This document shows, in pieces, positions 39,283-50,410 of a stretch of 64,000 bases of DNA. The stretch is from positions 25,119,206 to 25,183,205 of the forward strand of contig CM036252.1 of NCBI GenBank assembly GCA_020698575.1, read 5' to 3'. The position numbers and the translations under genes are program-made. Origin of the DNA: Bostrychus sinensis (taxonomy: Eukaryota > Chordata > Actinopteri > Gobiiformes > Eleotridae). The stretch's first letter is position 1; each line of letters begins with the position of its first letter. Under the pieces are notes generated by a model that was not told the origin of the DNA, ran no database searches, and saw only the letters and a program-made list of their open reading frames with translations.

Positions 39283-40309
39283 AAAACATTTACATTGTCT
39301 AGCAGCCTATAGCGTTTATGCAGGCTTTTTGGTGGAATATGAAATAGCAAACTCAAATTAAAACATATTAATACATTACCCTTTTTAATACAAAAAACAA
39401 AAACAAACAAAAAATGTGTCATTTACACGCAATGGCAAAGATTATCAACTAAGAAAATGTGCTTAACATCCCAGCTAGAAAACAGTTTCAGTGCAACACA
39501 AAGAATAATTTTATTTAAAAAATGTTCTCTTTCATTGCTGTTTCATTCATTGCCAGTAGAGGACAGTGTTTTACACAGGTACAGCTTAAGTGGAAGCTTG
39601 AAAAAAATATGCTTTTACAAATAAGGCCTGCATATGCAAAGTGACAACATGCTAAATGAAAATTCTCTGTAAATTACAAACTCAATAGCAAATTTTAGCT
39701 ACTAGCTGTGGATAATAACACTGTGCTAACTTGAACACTTTAGCCTCAAAATAAAACGCATTTTCAGTCATAACCAATACCTGTTATTCCTCCCTCACCC
39801 ATTGAGTTCTGGTTTCGTATCTTCAGATCGAGATGGAAAATACTAATAAACTTAAGTGAGCTGTGGTCAGTTGCAAAGAGCCCTATAGCGTATTGACTGA
39901 CCGCACATACAGTATAAATCAATAGGCCACCCAACACGTGGTTGTGGCGCTATTAAAAGCCTGTTATTTACTGCTATTCAATCTAACTCCATATCTGTGA
40001 CCACTGTGGCCGCATTAATCCTCTTATAGGGCAGAGGGATAGCTGTTGGGATGATTCTCTTAAATCCAAATTCCTCTCACTATTGGTGCAAATCCTGTTA
40101 AATTTCACCTTAAAAAATGGAAATCCTTTCAGTTCAATAGCTCAAACTTCCCTGCACTATAAGAAACACAAATCCTATCTAGGTTAAACTGTGCATAGAC
40201 TAAATAATAAATGTGATGGCTCTGTAAAGCAGTTGGTAGGCCTACACAAATGAACAGACACTGACCTTACTATAAAGTATATGAATCACAAATCCATATA
40301 TGAATTATT

Positions 40310-40835
40310 ACTCTCGGACAACCTTACAACTTCTGCTAAAAATCTTAGTGTTTTATTTGATTTTACCTTGTCTTTTAAAGGTCAGATAAATAGTGTGGTC
40401 CAATCTAGTTTTTATCATCTTAAACTTATCTCTAAAATCAAATAGCTTTTATCTTCCCCTGATTTAGAGAAGATTATTTTTGCTTTTATTTACTCAAAAC
40501 CCCAAAACCCAACGAGCTACTAAAGGGGACCGGGCATTTGCAGTTCGGGCCCCCTCCCTCTGGAACTCACTCGCTCCAGAACTCAGGCATCTCAGATGTC
40601 TCAAAACTTTTAAGAAGCATTTAAAAACATTCCTTTTTAGAAAAGCATTTGATATAACCTGATTTTATTGTTTTATTGTTTGATTTGTGTTTTCTATGTT
40701 CTGCCAACTCTGTTTCTTATATTGTTTTATTCTACTGTTATTTTGTTGTCTTTTTTTTGGATTTGTACTTGAAGGGTCTGTTATGGGTTTAATGTACTTT
40801 TGCACTGTAAAGCACTTTGTAACACTCTCTGTATG
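40310..40835 (+). mobile_element. LINE reverse-transcriptase 3' fragment
   Basis: A degenerate frame reads NLSVLFDFTLSFKGQI, stop-interrupted, then DLEKIIFAFIYS, matching the region before the RLDYC motif of LINE polymerases. It jumps by an internal deletion to KGDRAFAVRAPSLWNSLAPE and KTFLFRKAF, the typical C-terminus. The tail tgtaaagcactttgtaa follows at about 40807. It looks like an L2/Maui-like family, which I cannot assign closely. Confidence 0.75.
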
Positions 40836-40925
40836 GTGAAAGCAGTATACTCAGTCACTATACCTGTTTTGCTCCTGTGCCAATCTAGATTTTATAGCCA
40901 AAACTTTGTCCCAAAAAGAGATTCA

Positions 40926-40928
40926 TGG

Positions 40929-40967
<39 letters not shown>

Positions 40968-41020
40968 TGTGTGTGTGTGGAAAGGGGGGGGTGGGGGTGG
41001 GGGGGTGGGGGGGGGGGGAC
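40926..41020. repeat. (GT)n microsatellite followed by G-rich tract
   Basis: A gt repeat (about 40930-40980) passes into guanine runs (40983-41020). The G runs could form a quadruplex on the + strand. Confidence 0.9.
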
Positions 41021-41453
41021 TGAAGAAACAGGTGGGTCAAACTGAGGTCAAAGATCAACAGCTGAGTAATTTTATAACAATGCAGTGATAAATCTAGTAA
41101 AAACTTGACAAATTACAACTAGTTTTAAATGCAAGGGATGATGTCAATGTTTAAAGTGAATCCATATATCAGTAAACTCAATATACCATAATGATAGCAA
41201 CAGTACTTGACTCTTGACTAATCTTGCTTAGGAAAAACAGGAAGAAACAGATGACCAAAGAAGGATTATACTACATAAGAAACATATGGACTATTCCATT
41301 GACTTGTCATTTGCTGTAATAAAAGAGACAAATTGGGGTTTTCCAATTTTGATGAGTACTTTTTTGTCCGAGTGAGTTCTTAAAACTATTTCACTGACTT
41401 TTTTCTGGAGATAAAAAAATCACCTTTTAGAAGGAACTACGGTAATAATAGGC

Positions 41454-41960
41454 CTAAATATAATAGATAATGGATTTAGCCAGATAGTCAGCAACAAAAG
41501 CATTTCTAAACAGAAAGGTCTTCAGTTCACTTTTAAAAGAGTCCAAGTTCTGTGTGTCTCTCAGCTGGATAGGAAAGCTGTTCCAGAGTGGAGGTGCAGC
41601 CAAGCAGAAGGTTTTGTGCCCCGTGGTGCGAAGCCTGGTGGTGGGACCTGAAGAAGCAGCCTGGCTGATGATCTGAGGGTGCAGGTAGAGGATTGAGGGC
41701 AGATGAGATCCTGTAGATATCATGGTGCATGGCCAGTGACGTATTTATGTGTGAGCTGCAGGATTTGTACTTGATCCGGAATGAGACAGGGAACCAGTGA
41801 AGGGGCGATGTGCTCAAACTTGCGCAGTCGCATTAGGATTCTGGCAGCACTGTTCTGGATATTTTGTAGCTTTTGAATGTTCTTGGTGAAGACCCCAATA
41901 AAAGGTGTACTGCAGTAGTCAAGCCTTGAGGTGATAAGGGTGAGGTGATGGGGGGGGCAG
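41454..41960 (-). mobile_element. LINE reverse-transcriptase 3' fragment, frameshifted
   Basis: On the - strand a broken frame reads SRLDYCSTPFIGVFTKNIQK, then NSAARILMRLRKFEHIAP, LHWFPVSFRIKYKS, and after a frameshift TTGHKTFCLAAPPLWNSFP and LKTFLFRNAF. This is the normal order of the last part of a LINE polymerase. The stop is at 41454. It points toward the + strand fragment at 40.3-40.8 kb, so the two are separate insertions. Confidence 0.8.
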
Positions 41961-42882
41961 ATTCATACACAGTTGTTTTTTGTGGTCTTTGAAATTTATC
42001 TGGGGGTCAAACCAAACGCCTGACTGAGGGGGAGAGGGTATTGACCTGGCCGTCAAAGCTGAGCTGAGATATGGAGGAAGTATGGATCTGATGAGCAAGA
42101 GGAGTTGCTGTTCTTCCTACACTTATCCCTCAAGGCATGTGGTGACACGTGGCAGGGCTGAGGAGGGGCTTGGGGCAGTAAACGATGACATTAATGTCCA
42201 AAATGAATAAAAACAGATGGCATTTGAATATTGTATATGCAAATAAATCAACAATGCATAAATAGAATGTGATTATGGCTTGAATAAATTAACAAACAGC
42301 TATCTGAAAGAAATATTTTAGGATTAATATGACCAATCTGGGTGGACTTTTTCAAATCTGAAATCAAAAAAGTTTCTAAAAAATGAATTAAATTAAAAAT
42401 CTGTAAAAGCCAAGTCCAGATGACTTCTTTTTAAACCTTTTTTGCTGTGACATACTACTGCTGGGTTTCAGATGACATCAAAAGTGCTATAGGCCAGTAT
42501 TATTTTATAGAGATGGGGGGCAGGCAAAATGTTATTAATATGCAGATTTTTTGGTGTAGATGGATACATACAGCGAGTTGCAGCGAGTTTATGGACCTTG
42601 TCACTAATATAAATGATCAGGTTCAACATTTGGGAATTTTCTTTTTGGATATTTCTAATGAAAATAGCTAATAACTTATTCAGGAATACTGGCCCCTGCC
42701 CCCCATCAGAGAGAGTGACATCATCACATTATAGAATCTGAAAACAACCAATACAGTATGTGAGCAATGGTGACTGCTGTCCTTGGTGCTGAAACAAGAC
42801 TTGTGACAAGCTTGTTTGTTTTATGTTTTTACATTTTATATTAAAATTGCAGGTTTCATGAGCCTCTGTATTCTCTATAAGG

Positions 42883-43197
42883 TACATTGATCAGGTGTAA
42901 AATGATGACCACCTGCCTATTATTGGTGGTCATCATTTTATGTGTTATGACCGGGCAAATATGTAGCCCTCTCCAAACAAACTGTGATGCACTGTGTATT
43001 CTGCGCTTTTCTATCAGAGCCTGCATTAACTTAACAGCAATACGAGCTACAGTAGTTATTCTGTTGGGCTGGACCACACAGGCCACTTTTGATAGATACT
43101 GACCACTGCAGACCAAGAACACCCCACACGAGCTGCAGTTCTGGAGCATCACAAAGTGACTCTTGTCAAACCCACTCAAATCTTTATGCTTGCCCAT
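42883..43197 (-). pseudogene. Tc1-like transposon remnant (second family)
   Basis: On the - strand the sequence opens MGKHKDLSGFDKS and, in other frames, shows the region normally read as VVSIYQKWS. An internal deletion leads directly to the part usually reading RVVRSNRRATVAQIAEEVN. The far end carries the terminal motif tgatcaggtgtaaaatgatg, typical of a fish Tc1 family distinct from the intact element in mtmr1. Frameshifts and the deletion make it dead. Confidence 0.7.
42898..42940. repeat. perfect 16-bp inverted repeat in Tc1 remnant
   Basis: taaaatgatgaccacc (42898-42913) and its exact reverse complement (42925-42940) surround an 11-bp loop. It probably represents terminal-repeat sequence brought together by deletion or aberrant transposition. 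Confidence 0.9.
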
Positions 43198-43589
43198 TTT
43201 TCCTTCTACAGAAACAAATCAACATTAAGGACAAATGTTAACAATAACAAATCCCATGATAAAACGATAATGTGTGTTTTTCACTTTACCATACAAACAA
43301 CATGACTTAAGCCACAGACTTTACCCTCAAACATCTCCTCCCAATAAATAAGCTAGGCCAACGACACAGGATGTGAAGTAAACTGCAAGTATTTCTCTCT
43401 ATTCAAGGCAAAGAATGTGGCATCTCTTAGAATAACTTTTTTTATTGAACTTGTCTGATCTATTGTCCCCACAGTGGCTACCGTAGCCTTGCAACGCCCT
43501 TGACTTAGGGAGAAGAATCTGCACAACAGCCTGAAAAGAAATAAGACTTATGTCCTCTTAAGGGCCAGTAATTCATCCATGCACGGCTA

Positions 43590-44001
43590 GAGCTCACTAA
43601 TGAACCCCCCCACCCCCACCCCACCACCTCTCCGTCCGCATCCAACACATGTGCGTCCATGTGTCCCGGTCGGGCACAAAGCGGAGGCTCCGGGAGCGAA
43701 GGAGGGGGGAGGGGGTCGACTCTGCTCCAGTCATTCCAGTACGGACACTTGACGTCGTGCACTGGGAGGAGAGGGCGGGGCTTCGGACTGCGTCTCTCGT
43801 ATAGAGCCGGTCTTTCTCTCTTCCCCTCCGCCTTCCATTCATCATCCGGACTCCGTGCACCACCTCCACCACCTCCACCAACACCACCACCACCAGCAGC
43901 AGCAGCACCACCAGCAGCAGAAGCAAAAGCAGCAGCACCACCATTAAACTACATCTTCTCTTCCATCCTCCGGACACTGCAAGGACACTTTCCCCCTCGC
44001 G
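43590..44001 (+). promoter_or_regulatory. hisat: CpG-rich promoter and candidate 5' UTR exon of hisat
   Basis: A sharply GC- and CpG-rich block in AT-rich surroundings. A pyrimidine-rich stretch (43805-43840) leads into a (cca)/(cag) trinucleotide repeat (43857-43945), then a strong donor (ctcgcg|gtaagagc) ending an exon at 44001 on the + strand. The next + strand gene is hisat, whose first coding exon starts with an acceptor at 53490, so this is its likely first exon. The open frames of both strands across the repeat are artefacts. It could instead belong to an unseen transcript. Confidence 0.45.
43857..43945. repeat. imperfect (cca)/(cag) trinucleotide repeat
   Basis: Alternating cac, cca and cag units run for nearly 90 bp in the candidate hisat 5' UTR exon. 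The repeat explains the poly-Pro/Ala and poly-Leu/Val open frames seen here. Confidence 0.85.
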
Positions 44002-44744
44002 GTAAGAGCTGCGGCAGAGCGGGCACAGCCGGTCCGGTGCGCCGCTGCGGTTAGATAACGGAGGAAAATTACCAGCAGCAGTCCGTATCACGTAGGGCCC
44101 GTTCTCGGTTGACGTACCGGCGTCCTTGCCTTGTTTGAATTTATCCGCAGTGGGATTGTGTAATGGGAGTGTTACAGGCGATATATTTGGGCCTCTTCTT
44201 CTCATCTCTTGTGTGTTAGACAGTGACTTATGACGACACGCCGCGGATGAATAGCCTATAGCCAGCTGGCCCCCTGAAAGAACACTGACAGCCTCCATTT
44301 AGCTTCTGTCAATGGCTTTTTACCGTTGATGTCAGAATGCATTGCTTCTGCATAGCACTCGAGTCGTGACGGCATGGCTATAGATCTATTATTCATCTCT
44401 ATACCGCCCCGTATCCCCACAATTAAAGATACAGTAGGCATTTTTGCATCTTTTGACCTTGTTCAGAAAAAACTAGCTTGCGATGTGAGAATTTAGCCAA
44501 TCTCCTAGGCCCATACCACTGCAGACTGGCTGATAGGATGGTGTAACGTACCCTAATTGCGTTTAGAAATGCATCTCCTGTCTATGTAGGTTCTTATGCA
44601 TCTCGGGCATCCTGTGCATTGTTAGCTCAAAAGTATTGCAGTATAAATCATTTCAACTACACGGCAAAAATGTTCTGAGTTGTATTATGCATTTGGTTAT
44701 TAGCGGCTATGGGAATAAAAAGGAGTGAATCCAGCCACAGGGGG

Positions 44745-44845
44745 TCTCAAGCCTGGGTACTCTTTGTGCCAGACCCAAACCTGGATAAATAGAGAGAGAG
44801 TTGGATCAGGAAGGGCATCCGTCCAAAACCTATGCCAAAGGGATA
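44745..44845 (+). mobile_element. fragment of a dispersed retroelement tail
   Basis: The blocks gcctgggtactctttgtgcc and caggaagggcatccgtccaa resemble a repeat that is widespread in fish genomes, often at RTE-type LINE 3' ends. No coding part remains, and the family is uncertain. Confidence 0.4.
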
Positions 44846-45840
44846 ACTTCACCATTGCTAGGAACTGAACATGTCTTAGCTTTGCATTTTCTTTAGTGCA
44901 TCAGAAAAAAATAAATAAAATCTGCGTGTCAACCATTTAGATGTAATGTTTTCTTTGCTGTGATTGGCTGAGGACAAAACAGTATTGTATGTTCCTAGAT
45001 ACTTTCACCTGATGATTTTTACATTTACAAAAAATTTACAAAAAAAAAAAAAAAAAAAAAAAAAAACATGACATGAAATTCAATGTTCTTTTCTTGTATA
45101 TTTCTTGTGTTAGTGCAGGTATTTGTGGAGGAAAGTAGGGTAGCTGGTTGCAGCCAGGTGAGGTGTGCAGCTGTTGTGTATTTTCAGCTCTATCAGCTGA
45201 CCTGTTCTGATTCAGAGCCTCCCAGGGGCTGTGCAGACCAGGCATTAATGTGTGTCCTGAGTGATTGGATCTGTGCTGCCGGATGTGTGCGTCCTCAGTG
45301 TATTCTGAAGGGATACGCCCCTGGGTCATGTGTGTAAGGCTTTAATTATGAAAAATAATTATTATGTCATTATTATTAATTGGAGTGATTTAATGGGAAA
45401 AAACATTATGCTCACGTTTGTGGTGGAATCTTTAATATATTACATAAGCTGCCTCATACTGACTGATTACTCCTTAAGCCAGTTACAACCATTTTGTAAA
45501 TCAAGCAGAAACTCCAAATTTCCATACAAATGTATTGTACTCTATATATATGAGTATTACTTTGCACAGCTGTATGAATTGTGTACATTTCCAACACATA
45601 CATACTAAATTTTATTGGTAATTAAACATACTACACAATACATACTAATACATATTCTATACTAACAATTAGTCTGTTCTCTGCAGATTCAACTTTAATT
45701 TCCATTGGTTTAGCAAAAGTATGCATATTTAATGCAAATGGGGAGAAAATTAACAAATCAAAAAACAGGATCGGTATGAACGTGCAGAATAGATAGGATC
45801 TGAAACAACACAATTTGACAAAATATATTACATTGCATAT

Positions 45841-45862
45841 CCCCCCCCCCCCCCCCCCCCCC
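45841..45862. repeat. poly-C tract
   Basis: Twenty-two consecutive cytosines. Confidence 0.95.
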
Positions 45863-46462
45863 TTTAGCTGTACAGAAAAAAAATGTCTGCCATCTTTTTA
45901 GTTAGTGTAACACATTTAAAATGTTTTAAGTGAATACTAAAGGGCTGTTTACAAAAAATGCTGAACAGGAAAACACAAGTCAAGAAAAATTTGTAGTAAA
46001 GATGTGAATCTATAGTGAGCTTGTTAGACCAGCAAGGGGTGCTGTGCTCTCTCCTGCCAAAGTCATTATACACCCAAAGAAGTTATTGTGCCATTCTGCA
46101 ACTTTTACTACATCTATATAATCCTGTGGTTTTTGGGTTAAATTACCAAAAGACAATACAATACTACACTGGAGCAGGTAACTTCTCATCATTTGATTGA
46201 ATTTTGGGCATAATTAAAATGAGACTTTGAAATAGTAAAGAGCATTCTACTGTATTTGAAAAGACATTAGCGTGGACATAGCCATGCCCATCACGACAAT
46301 CTTACATAAGAGGATGGTTTGTTATATGCCATAAGAACATCAAGCCCGTACAATCGATTGAAGAGGCAGATTTATGTGGCCAACACACATACACGCTCAC
46401 ATTTTGTGCTGTGTTAGTTAGAGGGACCTTGGAGATGAATGGCTGTATAGGTGCTGCAGTGC

Positions 46463-46510
46463 GGGGGGGGGGGGGGGGGGGGGGGGGGGTAGAGGAGGGG
46501 GGGGGGGGGG
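46463..46510. repeat. G-rich tract
   Basis: A run of 27 guanines, then a short tagagga break and a further run of 14. Potential quadruplex; length is likely to vary or be misassembled. Confidence 0.9.
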
Positions 46511-46774
46511 TGACTGTTTGGAGCACGGGATGTTCAGATGATAAAAATGAACAGATGGGACAGGACCTAGGTCTAAGTCATTCTTTTAGAAACAAGTGTG
46601 TAGGCTACATTCAATTTAAAATGATCTGTATTAGCTTTGTATATGTTAGCAACTTGGAAATATCAGTAAATTCTAACTAGACATTTTTATTTTTATTTAT
46701 TCAAGCTAAAACAGGAGACAGTAGACAGGGCTGAGTGCAGAGTTTTAGTATAAGCATTTACGGTACAGTCTTTT

Positions 46775-46805
<31 letters not shown>

Positions 46806-49178
46806 ACATTCTCAAGCCTATGCCTTTGTCTACATACACAGAAATGCATCTATGAACACATTTAGGCCACCGAGCCGTCTTTAGTTGGCTTTAAACTGCT
46901 GCAAAGTCAGAAATATACAGAGTGGCATCTTCTGTTCACACTCACCTTTGCTCCATTATACATTATTGCAGAGCAGCTGACACACATATAATCTCCTTCC
47001 TCCCCCTCCTCCAACTCGCCTACCCAACCCCCACCACCCCTCATTTAATTTATAGAAGCAGCAACTACATGCATGGCAATGCAAGCCAGTCTGCTGGGGT
47101 ATTATGCACTGATGGTACGTCAAATGTTACATAACTCTCTGTGTTGTTGTTTGCACTTTAATACAAGTACACAGTAAAGGTAATGTGCCGTTGCATATTT
47201 TAAGCTGAGTCAAAGGTCAAAACAAAGGTTGGGCAGCTTCAAATTTCTGAACTTGTCTCAAACACACAAAGCCTCAAAGCTATGTTTCTCATATGCATTC
47301 TGTAAATTTGACAACATAGTAAGCTACGTGTGTAGTCATATAGGCTATGCTAAGTTGCTACATACAAATAAAACAGATAAACGCTGATACACTGGCTAAT
47401 GAATGTTTTCTAACCAGGCTCTGACATTACCCATGTTATGTATAAGTTGCTTGGTAGTCATTTGCCAAATCCATGATTATTCATAAGATGATTATTCATA
47501 ATTTCCAATATTTTGTGGCTATAGTTAATTCCTCCATTAATAAAAGTATTGTGGTCTGCTTATGGCACAGGTATTTCAGTCATGTTGAATAAAACACTAA
47601 AAGGGGCTATTCTACCATGACTGCTGTTAGCATCAGTGGCTAACTTGACTCTGAAGGCATATGAATAAGATAATACATTACTTTACTTAGCTAGCAACAT
47701 TTTTGTGACTGTATTTTTGTAGATTCATTTTAGCAGGTCCAGGAGTCATTTGTACTGTCCAACTAACTTCTAGACAGTTTATCATTAACAAATTGCAGCT
47801 TTTAAATAGTTGACTATCCTATGTTACCTCATTAGAAACAATGGACACCATGACAGGACAAGTAATGCATTAATAATAACCACACAGGTGACCTTAGACT
47901 TCCATTGGACCAAGGCCACTGTTGCCTAGCACCTGACGTAAAATCATATAGCCTAACCTTGATCAGGGCTAGAGAAACTCAGTTGTAAATAAAACCTTTA
48001 AAAATGGATTTTATACATTTTAAAATAAATACATACTTAGTTTTCAGTTTATGTATATCTTAACATTGTTAGTTTGTTTGTTTACAGCTCCTTTATGCTG
48101 TTTAAATGGTACACTGTTCTCAGCCCAGAACACATACAGAGAGACTTTATAGCTCAATTCATTTCCTTTGAATCTAGTCACATAGCAAAAAAATAAATAA
48201 AAATAAAAAATTGTCCAAAACTAGTGGGTCTGTAGCATGAACCACGAGCTTTTGTTAAAAAAAAAAGTGTGCTTATATAGTGTTAGCTTAACAAATGACT
48301 TTCTATTACAAGGGAAATACATGAAACAACAATTCAGTAGGTTTGTTGGTGTGAAGGTATGTTGGAAATGCACTTCAGAAGAAGTTTGGCTCAACAGCTG
48401 TCAAAATATTTGAGCATTACAAATTCAGATTTTCATTACACTTGGTGATTAATGAAATGAATGGCATCTTTCATTATGTTACATTAAAAGGTTACATGAT
48501 CAGTTTTTCCTATACTTGTTGTGTAATAGTTTCCATTCAGTTATTTACCCAGTTTACTACTCAATATCAGGAAATGTGACTATGAAAAAGCCTCATCTAC
48601 ATCAGATGGAACATATCGATTTGTGGAGCTTTATTAGGATGAGGTCATATGTTTGCATCCTATTCAGTCTACGTTCAGTACTAATTTAGTTGTTACTTTG
48701 TATCTGATAAATATATAGAAACATTGTAATGGTGGCAGACATTATGTAAATATGATTTTCTAAAATGCTGGCACAACTGCCACATTTACAGGTTTGTAGT
48801 CAATGCTGTTGTAAAATGCTTCAATACAAAACAAAAATTATAATAAAAAGTACTATTACTGATGGAAAATAAGTACAGGTAACTAAAGATGTTAAGATAT
48901 TTTTTCTTTCAATTGCACTTGCAAAACAAGGTAAAATTTATTTATCAAGCTTTTTTCTGAGTGTGATTATGTTGATACTGTTATGGCTATATACAATTTT
49001 AATGGTTTCCTGTTATCGTAAATCATGAGAATGAGAAAATTTAATTGATCAACATACGCAGATGAATGTAAGTTTTTTTTTTTTTGCTAACAAAAATGTT
49101 TCCCTTAAATCAAAAAGCACTCACTTCTCATGTGATTATTATCCACTGCACCTCAGGGACTTTATGTACGCTCCAAAG

Positions 49179-49979
49179 TAGGGATGGGAATTGATAAGAT
49201 ATTGTCAATGCCATTTTTGATTCTACTTATCGATTATCTGATTCGATTCTCTTATCGATTCCTGAAGTCTTTGTATAAAAAGTAGTCCTACATGACCTGA
49301 GGGCATGGCTGCTGTACCACTACTGCTCAGATTTGTGACTGAACTAGACACTAGTAAAATGTGCTGAACCTACACCTGTTAAATGAATACACTGGTTATT
49401 AAACTTATTAAACTAAACAGTAGTCTGTGTTACCATGACAATGAAAAGCAGGGAGGAGCCACATCACCCTCAGACAGGTAGGCACAGTATTCAGCATTTT
49501 CTATGGTGGTGTTTCTCTCTCTCTGTCTCTCTCTCTGTCTCTCTCTTAAATGACATACTGTATTTCTTATGTACGGGGATGGAGCCCCTGCCTGTCACTG
49601 CTTGGACTTTAGCTCCTACCTCCGCTGCACTCTGGCCTCAGCTCTCTCTTGCGTGCCCATGCAGCGGAACGCGAGCGCTTCGGAGCTGCCTCGTCTCCCG
49701 TGAGCGCGTGTGCGTTAAAGAGGAGAGAACGATATTCACTGCGTGCGCACTTTGTAGCGTACTCATCGAAGACGACTTTTTGCAACAATGTGAAAGAAAA
49801 GAAGTTAGAAGCAATGCTCAGAGGCGGGCCTCGGAGCAAAACCCACAGTTCACATGTACGCAACTGCCCACAGCGGCATCGATAAGAGGAGTCGTTAACA
49901 GCGGAGGAATACAGTGCCAATGGATTGGAAAAATTAGAACGGGTTCTCGGTTGGAACCGTATTTCAATGCCCATCCCTA
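49179..49979. mobile_element. non-autonomous hAT transposon, 801 bp, with 8-bp TSD
   Basis: The ends are short inverted repeats (tagggatgggaattga at the left, tcaatgcccatcccta at the right). Both sides carry the same 8-bp sequence ctccaaag (49171-49178 and 49980-49987), the target duplication size of hAT elements. No transposase remains; the open frames inside are not hAT-like. The right half (49620-49900) is CpG-rich, unlike the AT-rich surroundings, and the left half has a ct/gtct run at 49517-49548. Confidence 0.88.
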
Positions 49980-50251
49980 CTCCAAAGTGTGTCTTTAATA
50001 ATTGTAAATCCACTTTACAAGGTCTTTCAGCAGTTTTGATGTGAGTATGTTGATAAATGCCTGTAAAACAGAAGGATGCAAGTCAATGTAGAACTTTTGC
50101 AACCCTTGACTTGTATCAGTCAATCAGAGACAGTTCAACAGTACAGTATAAATTACATGATTAATCAACTTTGATATGATAATGTGGCAACAAGCACAAA
50201 ATGATTTTTGGCATATTTACCAACTAATCATTTTCTGGTGCCTCTGTGTCA

Positions 50252-50410
50252 ATGGTTTGTCTCATGTATAGGCGGGGCTACGTTGGAAACTCTACCAGTT
50301 CTATGCTAATGTGTTTGCATCAGCGTGGAACCTACTGGCACGAAGCCATGGACCCGAGGATGAGCCCCAGAGACATGAATGATTTTGATGTTGATGTCGG
50401 CGTCACATGA
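50252..50410 (+). other. unexplained 52-codon open frame
   Basis: Open from ATG at 50252 to TGA at 50408-50410. A splice-acceptor-like tgtatag lies at its 5' part (50265-50271), which would start an exon at ggcgggg. The frame encodes a stretch with RGYVGNSTSS, RGTYWHEAMDP and DFDVDVGVT that I do not recognise. It may be chance, a 5' UTR exon of hisat or part of a processed pseudogene. Confidence 0.2.

Noticed and set aside
43659..44054. 131-residue Pro/Ala-rich open frame on the + strand
   Set aside because: The Pro/Ala run comes from the (cca)/(cag) repeat, and the frame reads through a strong splice donor at 44001.
43597..44298. 233-residue open frame on the - strand with long Leu/Val runs
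   Set aside because: It is antisense to a trinucleotide repeat in a CpG-rich promoter-like block; the Leu/Val runs are translated repeat, and no domain is recognisable.
49435..49998. 187-residue open frame on the + strand
   Set aside because: It lies almost wholly inside the hAT MITE and runs through its right terminus; it has no transposase or other recognisable motif.
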